Shown: in pieces, positions 31,103 to 43,100 of the stretch
Numbering within the stretch: the stretch's first letter is position 1
Layout of the letters: each line of letters begins with the position of its first letter
Assembly: GCF_001039355.2 (NCBI RefSeq)
Contig: NW_019774525.1
Span: 167,481 to 231,480, forward strand
Length of the DNA stretch: 64,000 bases
DNA from: Lingula anatina
Taxonomy: Eukaryota > Brachiopoda > Lingulata > Lingulida > Lingulidae
Direction of reading: 5' to 3'
Made by a program: the position numbers and the translations under genes
The notes under the pieces: model-generated
The model's database searches: none
Told to the model about the DNA's origin: nothing
Seen by the model: only the letters and a program-made list of their open reading frames with translations

Positions 31103-34100
31103 GAAACGGGAAATTAGTAATTGGCGGAGAACTTCTTTTTTCATCTGTTTTCAGTGATTTTTTTTTTCTCTTTTTGCTAGAATTTCACATGGAACACTTC
31201 TTGTTTTTTTTTTCTCCCCAGCCAGCTGGTACTTTTAACCAGTAAACAAGAAACTACACGTAAGGTTGCTAACCTTACACAACTGATTAGCCAAATGTTG
31301 CAATGCACCGTAAACTTTTTCCTTTCACCAACAGAAAATATCACCACTGAAACTTAAACCAAGAGCAAAGAATTTTCCATGGAGTTATTACAAATCTTTC
31401 CAAATTCCTGTTGATTTTTTCCTCCATAAGCCATAAAAAAAAAGCACCATGGCAGAAACCCAAACTGACTGCAAGGGATGTCTCACTGATGGTTTCTGGT
31501 TGTAATTCTTCCATTCATTGACTAATGTTAGTGTAGGTACATGCTTAACTGAATTGAAGTCATGTGTTTTGCTTGTTTCCAACTCGTCGGCTGCAGTGGT
31601 GGCCACAAAATGTTTTCACTTGGATTTCCTGTTTCTTGGGGTGCTGGTGGCTTAATATTTTCGTTTTCTTAACAGGATAACTTTTTTCTTCTCTATTTAT
31701 GTCCTTTTTTCCTGGACAAATATTGAAATAATGTGGTTTCTGTACGTCGAGTATATAGTTTTTTAAAATAGGAAGTTTAAACAGTTTTTTTTTCCTATTT
31801 ATAAAACAGTCGTGCCCCCCTCCATGCACAAATGTTTACTTCTGGACTTTTCCACCCAGTTGTTGCCATGCCCCTGTCTGTGTGTTTGTGTTGCTAGCAA
31901 GCACAGGAAATAACAAATTCTCATGTAATGCTGGTACAGGACAGTAAATCATAACCATTGCCTCTGTGTCGGGTGATGAACTTATTTGACAATCCAGGGA
32001 AGTTTGATACAATGTTACAAATATTTCTTCTTTGTTTTATCCTCAATTGATGAGACTTAAACAGGAATTGTTGTGCCACAGGTAACGAGATGTCAGTAAA
32101 GTTATTGCAGGTGACTGTAACAATGTTTGAAATGTATATTTTTAAATTTTACATTTCTTTGACACTGATTTTGTTTTCATACCTCACTATTGACCACCTT
32201 AGCAGACTTTTATTCTCCTTCTTATTACTAGTTTTACGCCAAATCATTATGAAAGTAGCCCCCAAAAATATATTTTATGTATTTTGCAGCCCACTATATT
32301 TTTATCAGCTTCAGTGAAAAGCCATACGCATTTGGCAGAAGTATCATAAATATTGCACATGCACACACACACACACTCAAAAATGCCAGCATGAGTCTAT
32401 CTAAATTCACCTGGTCACATATGTAGTATGTTACATCGCATGGTTACCAACTCAAACCATTGGAGTGTATTCTGGACAATATGACCACTTATCTTGTAGA
32501 TTTATTTAATTGCTCAGGTTTATTTAACCTTTACTATTACAAAATTACACAACTATTCAAACTATATCTCATGTTGGATATATTATCCATGGCCTTAGCT
32601 CACAAAGAAGTGACTTCTGATTCTGGTTTACATTATTTTTAAGCATCTAGTCAAGCCAAAAAGTATGTATACATATTTGAAAAATTTAAAGTTATAAAGA
32701 GTTAGAATTACAAAGTTTTTTTTACCGTTTCAGTTCCTAGAGGTAGGTCGCATCTCCAGTATAGAATACAATCACAAGCCAGTAGAGAGTGCTAGGAAAG
32801 GACAGGAAGTTTGCATCAAGATAGAGAACATCCCAGGAGAAACTCCCAAACTTTTTGGGAGACATTTTGATGAAACCGACTTACTAGTCAGCAAGGTAAG
32901 TAGGCAATATCATGAAGATGGGTTTAAGATTTATCCATCAAGATGACAAAAAATGGATTCTTCAGTTTTGTTTAGTGCTGGTGATATTGGTCTGAATCTG
33001 TTGCTTTTGAATTATGTCAAAATCATTTGAAATATTTAATCTTAAGAGTTCCTCAGCCGTGGATGTTGAATATGACATAAACATGCTTTTTTTTTTTATA
33101 AAAGAATGAGAATTTATTGATTCATGTGCCAACTTTGTATGACATGCAAGTCATGGGCAAGTGTCGGTCAGAGAAGATGAAAGTGTCAAGATGTATTCAT
33201 AGAGTGGGTGTTACCTAGGCGCCCCACTGAGCTTCAGAGCTTCATTTCTTGTGAATTCATTTGGTTGCCTGGTGGCACATTTTACCTGTATAAAAAGTCC
33301 TGTCTGAAATCTCCTCTGAACACTGCCATTGATGATTTGATTCCTTATCAAACATGTTTCAAATTACAGTGTCACTCTTTTTCATTTTATGCATCCATTT
33401 CAGCTTAATTTGAAATTTGGTAAGCTTTTTACTAATATCCGGAACATTGGTCTCAGCTTAGCGGACATATTTTGATCATTTTCTTTGACAAAAGGGTAAA
33501 TGGTTCTTCAGTTTCAGGGTACATGTGAGATTTTCTTTGGCAACTCTTCCATGCCAAGAAGTTGTAGTTTCCAGATGGTAGATTTCCCAGCAATATTAAG
33601 ATGATACTCTTTTGCGTCACTGATAACAAGATGGCCGCCTACAAAATAAGCTCATCCTGTTGACCCAAGATTTCTCCTGTGTTTTTGTGGCACCTTGTTG
33701 TCTTTTGTAGGTGGTTCTTTGCTTTAGGGCAAGCCAGGGTGGAAAATTGAGTTACCCAGGTTGTTGTGCCAGTGTGGCATCTTGATTTCTTTCCTTACTT
33801 TTTCTCTTAAAAAAATGTTTGAATATTACACGATTATATAAGAAATGTTTTAAGACTTACTGCATTTTGGTTCCAAGTTGTTTATCTCCACCTGCAAAAC
33901 CAGGTGAGATTGTTGCCATTCCTCAGAAAAAGTGCGAATTAAAACATTCAAGGTGATTCTCTTATTGGACAAAAAAAAAAGAAGGTTACCTTCTCTAAGT
34001 CAACAACACAGAAATCTGACCAGCAATTAAAGGGAAATGCTACGCAAACACCAAAAATTAGAAAGTGTTTTTTTGAGATGGAATAAACCAGCTGTAATGG

Positions 34101-36937
34101 CAGGAGACCAATTTCAAGACTGCAAGACATTAATGTAACCCTGACCAGCTCTGACCAGTGATAGAAATAAAGAAAGGGATTAAAACCCTGTTCAAAGCCA
34201 GTCTAACTTACCAGGAGACCAGTTTTGACACTGTTAAGCACTGTTGCTGCCTGGTGACATCATTTGACCTTTTTTTCATGTTCTAAGTTAATCCTCTCGT
34301 GAACACGGACGTAGGTGAACAGTTGTACTTTTCAAAATAGGAAATTCTCAGCACATTGCAATTGGTCTCCATGAAGCCAATTACCAAGTAGCACGTTTTG
34401 GGGATTTTTCCCAGAGTTTTAAAAGAAGATAACTTAACATGATTTGATAAGCTGTACAAAAAGGGGGAAACGCATGCTCCCACCTGTTACACTGGTATTG
34501 TTGTTTAGCTGCGAGAATCGGGTTTCCAATGCCTTATATAGTAATTATGGAGTGCATTAGTTCTAAATGGTTTAAAGAAAAGAATCAGCCACACATTGTA
34601 TTGAATAAAATAGAGGGAAAGTAATTTTGATATTAAGGAAAAGAAATGCACAGGATTTCTCAAAGATTATATGCTTGGGTGAAGATTTCGTATTCAAGAA
34701 CAACTGACACAAATTAAATGGGAAAATTGGTATTTTTGGGGGTTTGGTACATTTTTGAAAATTACACTGTTGCCTGCAGGAAACAGAAGAAAATTATGCG
34801 ATGAAAGTTGTGAAAATTGACCGATTCTTTCGTACCTCTTGGTCATTAGCTTTTCCTTATTAACCAGAATTGACCATTTAAGTAACAAAATAGACAGGTT
34901 AACAAGAGCAAGCTGCCAGTGTGTGAAGTGCTATAACTCCCTGGGATGGTTCACCTGTTCTCTTGCTTGAAGCACTATCAACCTGGCATGGGAACTCGCA
35001 CCTCCGTGGCCTGACCCCAACCACCTCCCACCCCAGGCCCACTTTTCACCTTAGCAGGACGGCTCAGAAATGTGTGAACAATCGACAAACAGTTCTTTTC
35101 CCAGAGGACATTTTCACAGATTGTTAACATTGTCTTGAGGTTGAGAAAAAGCAGTGGACTTCGAACACCCCCCTCGACTTATGGGGCTATCCTCCGGCTC
35201 CTTTTGTTATGTTTATCGGCCAGATGAAAGGGCTGCTCTCTTTGACGTCCAGACAAGGTGTAAAGAACATTTCCTGGACATCACGTTCACCTGTGTGAGA
35301 ATGAAAAAGAAATACTTGTAAAATTTGAAGTGAGAAAGGTTTACTCTATTGCAAGTACACCAGGTAGGGCTCTGGTCAAATAGACCTAAGCTGGTATTTG
35401 TATACCCTGGAATCCAATAATAATCTGGAAATAAAATACTGATATACCTTTGAGAAAGGTTGACTCTGAAAGGTTGAAATATTATTCATCTGTTTGGTAC
35501 AAAAACATGTTATAAACCAGACTGTATTTTATGCTCACGGGAGAGTTTACCTAAAGGTGGAAGAGCAGTCATATGTGAGTGTTGCACCTCACAGACCAGG
35601 TAAATGTGTCTCTAGCTGTGGCACATCCTTAAACAGGTGTCCCAGGTGCTAGGAAAAAAAGGAATAGATGTGACCTCTGCAGCAGGCACATGTGACCCCC
35701 AACAGTTGCACTCAAGACAAGGAACAGGTGCTTCACTACACATGCTGCACTGTTTACTCTCTTTACTTGCTTATAGCAAGGGACCTGTTTTTCTGCATCA
35801 GTTTTCAGTTGTTTTTTTTTTTTCTATGAAACTCTGGGTATAATTTTAAGCATTGAAGACTTTTATGTGGATGAAAGCCCCTGATCTTCCATCTTTCTAA
35901 AAATCTGACCTTTTAGTGGTCAAAATGAAGGTGGATTATTTCTTATTCCCTTTAACGTATGTGTTTGTGTTTGGCACACAAGTGAGGAGGCACATTTTAA
36001 GAACCTATGTTTTTCACATGCCTGTCAAGCTGTCGGTATAGCTAAAGCTTGCACGTCATTAAGTCACTTGAAGTCTCCTCTGGAAATGGCTTAATTAATA
36101 TGTAGGCTTATTAGATGGAAAGCAAAGTGATAACAAGTTTACATGGAAAACCAAGTCAATCAAAGTAATTAGGGATGTCCGTGTTAGCAAGAGAATTGTG
36201 TCAGTTCCTGGAAATGTGGCCAATCCGTCGGCTTTCTCGTCAAAATCTTTGGCAAAACATCCTGTGCATTTCAGCCATTCTTAGCAGCCACTGCTGGGTG
36301 AGGTTTGTGGGATTGGCTGCGCAGCTTTTCATTGATGAAGAAATAACACAAGTTGTGGAGTGATCATAGCGTTTTCAAAGAAATGGAGCAAATGTCAATA
36401 ATGTTGTTGGAACAAGACGAAAGATTGCCAATGTAGAAATCGAACACTCTTTCCATGAAAAGAGGAATAAGGATTTTCAAGTGATGAAAAAGACCTTGTA
36501 CATGGATCAAAAAGAACAATTTTTCTTTTTTTTTTTTTATTTCAATCAGCTTTGACAACAGCAACATTAAATTTCAAATGAATTCCTATTTCATGGTATC
36601 AAACTTGCTCTGTTTTTCCAATAGATGGCATTGGATTAAGTTTATATTGCTAATGATTTTGGTATCTGTTGTTGTTTTACAGTAATGTCCACATTGTAAA
36701 AGAAAAAACAGTTAAATTTTAATATCCATGACATTATAAACAGTTACTTGACCACATGTGGTCAGCCTAACCAGGTAGTGGACACGATCACAAAGGTCAC
36801 AACTTAGCTGGTTACACCTGTGATGTCACTGCCACTGTTTCAGAACTGGTTGGTCTTTTACATTGCATCTGCAGACTTCGAAAGATTGTGGTGTACAAAC
36901 TACATCAACTATTGATATCTTTGGCACCACTATAATG

Positions 36938-37008
<71 letters not shown>

Positions 37009-38845
37009 TGCTACTCACATTTATAAATGGCATTCTTTTATTACCCTTGTCTCAGTATCCTAGTATTTAATGTTCTGTAAATGAACAGTAATTTTGTAAG
37101 TGCATTTCCTCTTCTTAATGTGCACTGCCTGGCCATATCTGTACCTTGTTGGTGCCTTACACTGATTTCCTCAATGAAAAGGTCATAAAAATCCCTAAGT
37201 TATATAGTTGTAGTGTGTTCATTTTCAGTGCTTTAACTGTCCAAGTTTTACTTATTATTGGACACGCGTTTTATGTTTCCAAAAGCTTTTATGTTTGTGT
37301 ATTAGTGTTTTAGTAATCTATGCATATTCATGTTTGATTTCTTTCAACTTGAAGGACCATACCTTTCCATTAAGCCATTGATAATTTCAACACTAAGTAC
37401 AGATACGTTGACAAGAGATGCTGCTGTGTATTGATCTATTTCTCAATTCTATATCAGCAATATTAATCAGAGTATTATAAATAAATTATATTGCAAACAC
37501 ATCTGTAAAGATCAACTAAGACAGATTAAAAGTCCCCGAGCTTAGGCCTGTGTGCATATCAATAATAAATATAATAGTATAATAAATAAATTATATTGCA
37601 AACTTACTTATAAAGATCAACTAAGACAGATTCAAAGTCCCCGAGCTTAGGCCTGTGTGCCTTCTTCTGGGACCAAATTAAGAATAAACAAGCACACTAC
37701 TAGGATACGTAACATAGGTTATTGGTAAAAGACATGCGAAGTTAAAAGTACGTGATAAAGGTGAACGTCATGAAGATTACGTAACATAAAACAAGATTCA
37801 TATTCGTTGAGGAATCCATTGTCTCTCTGATGAATCCTACACCAGTACAAGAAACACTAGCGCTATGTAAAATAATGTCATTTCATGTCTGTTCACATTT
37901 ACTCCAGATAACTGTTCTACCACAGGCATTTCCCATTAACTCCATTAAAGACCAAAACAATCCATCTTGTTGCTTTTTCCAGCTCTTGGGATTTATCTGT
38001 TGTCCTCTCTCAACTCGGGAATGTTACATCAGAATTTTTTTTAATATGTGAAACAGTGATCCTTCTGTACTTTCTTTTAGGATATATTAAATCCTAAGCA
38101 TGCTCAGTGACTTTTGTAAGATTACACAAAACTGGTTCATTACCTCCACCAAGGAGGTTATGTTTTGGTTCTGTTAGTCTGTCTGCCTGTCTGCCTGTCT
38201 GTTAGCAACATTACAGAAAAAGTTATGGACCGATTTTGATGAAATTTTCAGGAACTCTCAGAAGTAGGCCAAGGAACAGATGATTAGTTTTTGGTGGTGA
38301 TCTGGATCATTAATCAATCAATAATCAATAATCAAAAAACTAAATCATTATAGAATGAAAATTAAGGGGTGAAACGGCAATAGGTGGAGACTTTGCTGCC
38401 TTGGTGGAGGTCTGTGCTCTCGTAGTGCTTTTCTAGTCTTATTGATATTTTCAGCTTGGCAGCATCAGACTATGCAGATATTTACCTGTCTTATATATGT
38501 GGTCTTATGTTTTTTGCCTATCTTAGATAATCAACTATCCATCCATTTACCTTACCCTGGTCTCCCCCCCCCCCCACCCCCCACTCTTCCACCTGAATAG
38601 GTGGCAAAAACAAGGTAGCCTTTGCATAGAGAAGGAAAAAAATCAGTCCAATCCTCAATTTTTCCTAATAAGACCCTGTATCCATCCTTATAATGTATAG
38701 ATCTCAATCTTTAAACTGTGATTTTTTGTTCTTTCAGATCTCCAGAGAGGCCATTGACGCTGTTAAAGATTATTTCCGCGATGAAATGACAAAGACTGAC
38801 TGGCAGCTGATGGTGGAACTGAAGAAAGTTTTTGGCATCTTGTAA
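11958..38845 (+). CDS. EIF5B: EIF5B, translation initiation factor 5B (5' end missing; seven internal exons assembled twice)
   Basis: Counting the duplicated exons once, 21 exons give about 1087 residues plus stop, against about 1220 in human, so only the N-terminal start region is missing. eIF5B is a ribosome-dependent GTPase that joins the 60S subunit to the 48S initiation complex after start-codon selection, working with eIF1A. The order is a charged Lys/Glu tail, G domain ([27 protein letters not shown]), beta-barrel domain II, domain III, a long linker helix and domain IV. All are recognisable and uninterrupted. The gene ends [11 protein letters not shown]-stop at 38843-38845. Exon phases agree throughout. 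The first exon shown enters in phase 1 (a base from a lost exon is needed), so no start codon can be assigned. Confidence 0.95.
14715..14779. mobile_element. 65-bp inverted-repeat fragment in an EIF5B intron
   Basis: TAATATTGGATAGC (14715-14728) and GCTATCCAATATTA (14766-14779) are perfect complements around a core that itself contains ATCCAATGGAT and TTATCCA units. Repeats built of TATCCA/TGGATA units are common in aquatic invertebrates to my recollection; unverified. Confidence 0.6.
15721..19669 (+). CDS. EIF5B: EIF5B exons for the G domain, domain II and start of domain III (copy A)
   Basis: Nine exons: 15721-15828, 16538-16648, 16908-16975, 17140-17281, 17591-17722, 18019-18201, 18462-18623, 18880-19011, 19538-19669. 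Exon 1 carries the P-loop GHVDTGKT and exon 2 the switch I region [10 protein letters not shown]. Exon 3 carries switch [10 protein letters not shown]. The NK/ID base-specificity motif is split across an intron (17281/17591). Exon 6 carries SAHTGDG. The later exons form domain II ([23 protein letters not shown]) and the domain III start ([11 protein letters not shown]). The first two exons exist once only; the last seven recur at 20490-23333. Confidence 0.93.
16905..20485. repeat. EIF5B allelic duplicate, copy A
   Basis: The stretch from the acceptor before the DTPGHESF exon to a GCCGCCCCC tract at 20475-20485 is repeated in the same order and orientation at 20487-25343. Introns match with scattered substitutions and small indels. 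Copy A lacks the 1.19 kb transposon of copy B. It also carries one copy of a roughly 29-bp intronic unit that copy B has in duplicate (about 22311-22363). Both copies end at the same poly-C tract, which favours unmerged alleles over a genomic duplication. Confidence 0.85.
20231..20474. mobile_element. Possible truncated MITE start (also at 25088-25336)
   Basis: GGGTGCGTTCACATTCGAGT followed by CATCTAGATCGCTTCTCGC resembles the ends of the GG-TTCA element families elsewhere in the window. No matching right end is found before the poly-C tract and gap, so the element would be cut by the assembly. Both alleles have it. Confidence 0.35.
20490..23333 (+). CDS. EIF5B: EIF5B exons, second assembled copy (copy B, probably the other allele)
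   Basis: Seven exons: 20490-20557, 20761-20902, 21212-21343, 21646-21828, 22089-22250, 22524-22655, 23202-23333. They have exactly the same lengths as in copy A and intact splice sites. By eye the two sets differ at nine of 951 coding positions, all synonymous (for example CCC/CCT, GAT/GAC, ACA/ACG). If spliced after copy A, the frame would stay open and add 317 residues. The result would be a nonsensical second switch II-to-domain III block without a P-loop. I therefore read this as an alternative allele and not extra exons. A gene predictor would wrongly include it. Confidence 0.85.
23664..24861. mobile_element. Non-autonomous DNA transposon with about 100-bp terminal inverted repeats, present in one allele only
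   Basis: The element spans 23669-24856 (1188 bp). The left end CAAGCCTTCCCAACTACCAG is mirrored by the right end, whose complement reads CAGGCCTTCCCAACTACCAG. The inverted repeats run roughly 23669-23777 and 24747-24856 with few mismatches. ATGAT occurs directly on both sides (23664-23668, 24857-24861) and only once at the empty site in copy A (about 20000-20005), so a 5-bp target duplication is directly visible. No transposase frame was recognised; the only long frame inside (24258-24578) has no family features I know. I cannot assign the superfamily. It sits in an EIF5B intron. Confidence 0.88.
24388..24616. mobile_element. Small MITE nested inside the larger transposon
   Basis: A 223-bp element (24391-24613) has ends CCCCTTTACACTGGACGGCG and its complement. 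The match extends about 32 bp to TTCTGCGTC/GACGCAGAA. TTA lies on both sides (24388-24390 and 24614-24616). The first bases of the left end have diverged (TACCCCC against GGGCCCC). The TTA flank suggests a PIF/Harbinger-like MITE, as for the elements in the AFG2A intron. It inserted after, or travelled with, the host transposon. Confidence 0.8.
25357..25773. other. Assembly gap (417 N) between identical poly-C flanks
   Basis: A run of N. The left flank is ATTGCCGCC plus C-run and the right flank is TGCCGCC plus C-run. The same tract also precedes the N at 20486. The flanks probably overlap, so the gap may have no real length. Confidence 0.9.
28209..38845 (+). CDS. EIF5B: EIF5B exons for domain III end, linker helix and domain IV
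   Basis: Four exons: 28209-28285, 28601-28904, 32734-32895, 38738-38845. The first encodes [18 protein letters not shown]. The second encodes [20 protein letters not shown], then the long helix region ([20 protein letters not shown]) and the domain IV start ([14 protein letters not shown]). The third encodes the eIF5B-typical [15 protein letters not shown] segment and the last [20 protein letters not shown]. Domain IV contacts the acceptor end of initiator tRNA and eIF1A in known structures. The two introns are long (3.8 and 5.8 kb) compared with those upstream. Confidence 0.95.
28905..32733 (+). other. EIF5B 3.8-kb intron
   Basis: No exon recognised. It holds a poly-T stretch (about 29931-29967), a CT microsatellite (about 31049-31099), a short CA run near 32365 and one inverted-repeat element at 30162-30327. 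Confidence 0.7.
30157..30332. mobile_element. CAGGGGCGGAT-ended MITE with 5-bp target duplication
   Basis: A 166-bp element (30162-30327) starts CAGGGGCGGATTTAGG and ends CCTGGATCCGCCCCTG. CATTG is directly repeated at 30157-30161 and 30328-30332. The ends look hAT-like, but hAT elements normally duplicate 8 bp and the 8-bp flanks do not match, so the superfamily is open. The inside holds three spaced copies of a GGAAGAC(G/T)GTC motif. Confidence 0.75.
36941..37006. repeat. (TA)n microsatellite, 66 bp
   Basis: Uninterrupted TA dinucleotides, read directly. Confidence 0.95.
37475..37660. repeat. Tandem duplication, period about 105 bp
   Basis: AAAGATCAACTAAGACAGAT followed by the CCCCGAGCTTAGGCCTGTGTGC block occurs at 37507 and again at 37612 with few differences. 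The unit also includes AAATTATATTGCAAAC. Confidence 0.85.
38142..38411. mobile_element. Inverted-repeat element with ACCTCCACCAAGG ends
   Basis: Perfect 13-bp ends ACCTCCACCAAGG / CCTTGGTGGAGGT bound 270 bp. The interior has a GTCTGTCTGCC repeat and a TTATGGACCGATTTTGATGA segment. I recall very similar sequence as a common dispersed repeat in aquatic animals but cannot confirm this here. No clear target duplication is visible. Confidence 0.65.
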
Positions 38846-40120
38846 CACTCCCATACAACTGGAAAGCACGCTTTTCTTTGAAATAAAGTAAAAACTGGGG
38901 TTGTTGCTGGGGCATGAATGATGTAAGGTGAAGCTGAAGGTTTCTTGTGCAACTCTAAAGAGTGATTTGAAAACTTAATTATTTATTTTATTTAATTAAT
39001 ATTTATTATTTAGTTAATTATTATTATTATTTTTTTTTTTTTTGACGTCTTTATATAGGTCTTAGTTTCTTGTCATTGGAAGTGATTGATATTTTCAACA
39101 AAGAAAGAAAATTGTAAGAAAACTTATTTCTTACTGAAAGATAGCAGTCTTGAATGGACAGTCATTCATTAATTTCTTAAAAGGGTCTGCTATGCTACCT
39201 CCATCGTGGGCTTTTGTTTATCCTTACTGAGATTTGAATATTTGAAGTAAATTGTTCATTTTGTCATTTTCTATGCATGATCAATTTCCCACTGATCGAA
39301 CAGCACTACTGTAATAGAAAAGGACAGCCCAAAGCAAATACTATGGTTTATTTTCATTATTTTTTTTTTGCATCTTAATGAATTTATATGCCTCTCTGAG
39401 AAGCTGCTCTTGTATTGCTCACAAACATTTAAGTGCTGAAGAGAGCCCCTAGTTTTCTTTTTGTCAAATTGTTCTTCAAGAACATTTTCAAGAATAAAAA
39501 GGTTGGTGTCTTGAAAGACATACCATTAGAGTGCTATTATATAGCAGATATTGTAATTATCTTCATATGTGCAAACAGGGCATGAAAAAAAGCTGAAAAT
39601 AGGGGCTAGTTTCACAAAAATATGTGGCTATAACCCAAAAATTTGTCTAAATATTGATGACCAAAAATTGAGTGTATGTTCACCAAGATGAATCAGTAGT
39701 GGTCCTATTAAAAGAAATATTGCGCCTGTTGTTTTATAACGGAAAGACAGTTAATTTTGCATACCAATATGATATCTTTTTAGATGGAACTATTTAGAGT
39801 TTAGCTTGAACCGAAGTGGACCTTGTTTTTGGTCTAAGAGTTAATAAGCCTCATTTTCGGGATATAGCTCTCTTGTGCAACTCGGTCTCTGCTACCCAAA
39901 TTAAGATTTAGCCGATCATGCTACGTGTATTGATGATAATGTTTGGTTAAGTCATTTGCATGAAACCAACTCTTGATAAACATCATCAACTTAAAAAAGG
40001 CTATATGAAAGAGGTATATATCTTATTGTGTATTTTATAATACAGGGGTTTCGATTCGATTCGATGTGGAGACTATCCATCTTAATAAAGACGATGTATA
40101 TGGTGAGGGAATTTAAAAAA
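38846..40120 (+). other. EIF5B 3' untranslated region and flank
   Basis: Sequence downstream of the stop codon. AATAAA hexamers occur at 38882-38887, 39493-39498 and 40084-40089. The nearest is only 37 bp after the stop, so a short 3' UTR is possible; which one is used cannot be seen. Confidence 0.5.
38882..38887 (+). promoter_or_regulatory. First polyadenylation signal after EIF5B
   Basis: AATAAA 37 bp downstream of the EIF5B stop. Two further AATAAA hexamers lie at 39493 and 40084. Confidence 0.5.
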
Positions 40121-43100
40121 TAATGAATAAATTTATCATCTGTTCTTGGACTGACGTGTTTTTATATAGAATGCTGGTTGAATAGTTAGAATAAAAATAG
40201 ATGTCAGATGTCCAAATCAGGAACGCAGAAGGGCAAGCTTCCTTCGTGGCCCACCCCCTCTTCCTGTTGTGCTGTTGTTCACCTAGTGAGACGTGCGATC
40301 GACATTTTGCAGGGTAATCAGAATTCCACTGTCCAACTTGTTACTGAGAATTGAATCTCATAAAAACGACGGCAGTTCATATCAAGAAGCGTCAAGAGTT
40401 GGCAACCCTTATCTTAAACTCTCTATAGAGCCATTACGGCATTGTGTAGAAAGAGAGGGTGACTTGGAAAAAAACTCACGAAAAGCGTTTTTTGAACGCT
40501 ACATTATAAGTCATTGAAAGTTGGCTAACAACAAAAATATCGCCATGAAGAAAATCTTTTGACGATACCAACAAGGTTGTCGCTGATTTGAAAGAAACCT
40601 GTTTTAAAGCGCCACAATTGTGTTGTTTTCTTAATATTTTTAATATATAGGTTATTTATCGCACAATTAAGATTTCCTTTTCGTAAAAATCGTCCTCGAC
40701 AATACACGAATGTTTTCTAGCGTGTTGGTCCATTAGACAACGCAAGCGATAGAGAGGCCAGGCAGCTAATTTTATACAGATAATGGGGTGCTGATTGCTC
40801 GTGGCAGAAATCTGATCCCTTACATTGAAAGTGTCATTCACTTTCTTGAAAAAAAAGAACTTGCGCTTCAGAAACAAAATCAGAATGCTTTTGAAGTGAT
40901 CGCTGGTTCAGTTACTTGGTTCCGCCATTTGATTATTATGACTTTTAACGTGTATTTTAAAGGTGTAACATGATCCAAGGGAAATGAAGGACCAGTGTTA
41001 TTGTTTGGGCTTTAGAGGTTTACTGAAATTAATTCCCTGGAGAGTAACATTGTTTTTTTACGGGTTAAATTAAACTAGTGTTGTAAGGCTTTTAACAAAC
41101 ATAATTAACGGTGGTTAATTCAATGGATCTCTGCTGACAGAAAGAAGACATTGGCCAGATTTTGTTTAATATCTCAAAGAAAATAAAGCCAAATCTAAAC
41201 TATTCTACTTTTTGCGCACGTTGATTTCAGTGCGCATTAATGAGTTGTACATAAAGCTTTAAGCCCAACACACACCACGTTATCGCGGCTGAGCTATTAA
41301 TCTTGAGAGGTCGGAGCTCTCTGCGTCCACCTATTCTAGGTGAAAATTTGATTTTCGCCTCATTCCTTAAAAGTGGAGATGAAAAACCAGATTTCACGGG
41401 TGATCTGCCCGTCTTGTTTATAATCGTAGCTCAGCTTCTACCTCTACATGTGTGTTGGGCTTTGAAAAATTCGCCGTGCGTAGTGGAGGCTACCCAAGGA
41501 TAAATGACTATGTATTTTCTGCGGATTTCTTCAGTTTTCTTTGACAATTTATTTTCATAAAAATACTACTAATAGGGATGCAAAAGTGTACCGTACTAAA
41601 CGTCAGGGTTTAGAACAAAACTACATCTCCAGGCAAACGACAGCTTGGGGTAAGTCGGCTAAGTAACAGGCTAATTTGTGCTGGCCGTGTAGGTATGAAA
41701 TTGCTTCAAGTTCCACAAGCTTTCATCGATAAATCCTGCACCCTGTCTCCTTGTGTTTCTGTCCTATTGTTTTTTGGCTTTCCAAAGAGTAAGAGTACCG
41801 AGTTATGGGGGAACTTTTAATATGCTTCATTTTTATGTTGTTTCGTAACTGTGATAGACTACACGCGATGCCAGCGTACTCGAAAATGATGTGCGAACAA
41901 CGAGTTAGGCAATATAATATGATGGATGACAGAAAGGGGGAACACTAATGTTTAAAAACTGCTACCTTTTGCGGATGTATCCTTGACTGCTCTTGCAAGA
42001 AACCCACAATCTCGTAATTGTTCTCATGAAGTCTTGTTTGTCTGTAGTATTTAATGCTAGCTTAGTATTTTTTATATCATGCTTTTTTTTTTAATTTGAT
42101 GAAAGAACGTCGTAATGGAAAACGGTTCATCTAAATAACGGTTTAAGCAATGTAATGCACAAATATGTAACTACCATGGAAAAAATATATAAACAAAACC
42201 GTTCTTTGTCGAAGCTACCATTCGTAATTCATTGTGAATCTATGAGATTTTTATTTTTTATTTTTTATTAAGTGCTTAAATGGGTGCCACAATAATTGCT
42301 TTTTTTTTTCGATTTCACATAATGAATAAATTCCGAGATTTCCGGTAGTGTATAGATCTAGGTCAAAATCGTGTGCATTCACAATCCACTCGTTCACCCG
42401 TAGCTAAGTTAAGCATTATTAATTAACTCCGGAACGGCGGCGTGAAATATTACAAGCCTAACACAAATTCTTACGATTTTTTTCAAACCCTATTTAGACT
42501 TGAGGCGCCGGGGAAGGAATGACTGTTGAAACTGCGAACAATGCGTCATTTCTCTCTGGTTGTGCAAAACAGTCGCTTAGTATGCTGGGGAATGGCCGTT
42601 GATAATACCATTTGTCTTCAAATTCGACATACATTTGACAAATTTTGCGGGCCAGGTAATTCGTTTTCCGGTGTAATTTGTAAACTGCCACATGAAGGAT
42701 GCCATTAACCTCAAGGCAGTGCAGAAGACCCCGCCAATTTTTCACTGAAACCATTTGTACCGAGAGTAAGAATTTATTTGCCCAGTGTTTTTCCCCCTTT
42801 TCTAATTTTCCTATTTCTGACTTGTTTTCACAGAAGCTAATGATAATTCCTAAATAGAAGGCATCACGAAGGCTTTCACAGTTATATCTGCTGGAAAATA
42901 GTTCATCTGGTTCTCTCAGGCCTAATCAAAAAGCCTTGCCCTGTCCAGTGAAGCGCGCGTGGGGCCCATGACGTAATGCACGTGCACACAACGGTTGTTG
43001 TTGTCACTCCTTAGGATTATTACTGTGTGATTGGTTGTCACCACTGCCCTGTCCTCATTTTTCACGACACTGACAACATCTTTACTTCCTCTGTCCTGCA

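Larger units (their letters stand above)
32896..38737 (+). other. EIF5B 5.8-kb last intron
   Basis: No exon recognised. It contains an AT microsatellite (36941-37006), a tandem duplication (about 37475-37660) and an inverted-repeat element (38142-38411). Small frames such as 36175-36363 have no family features. Confidence 0.7.
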
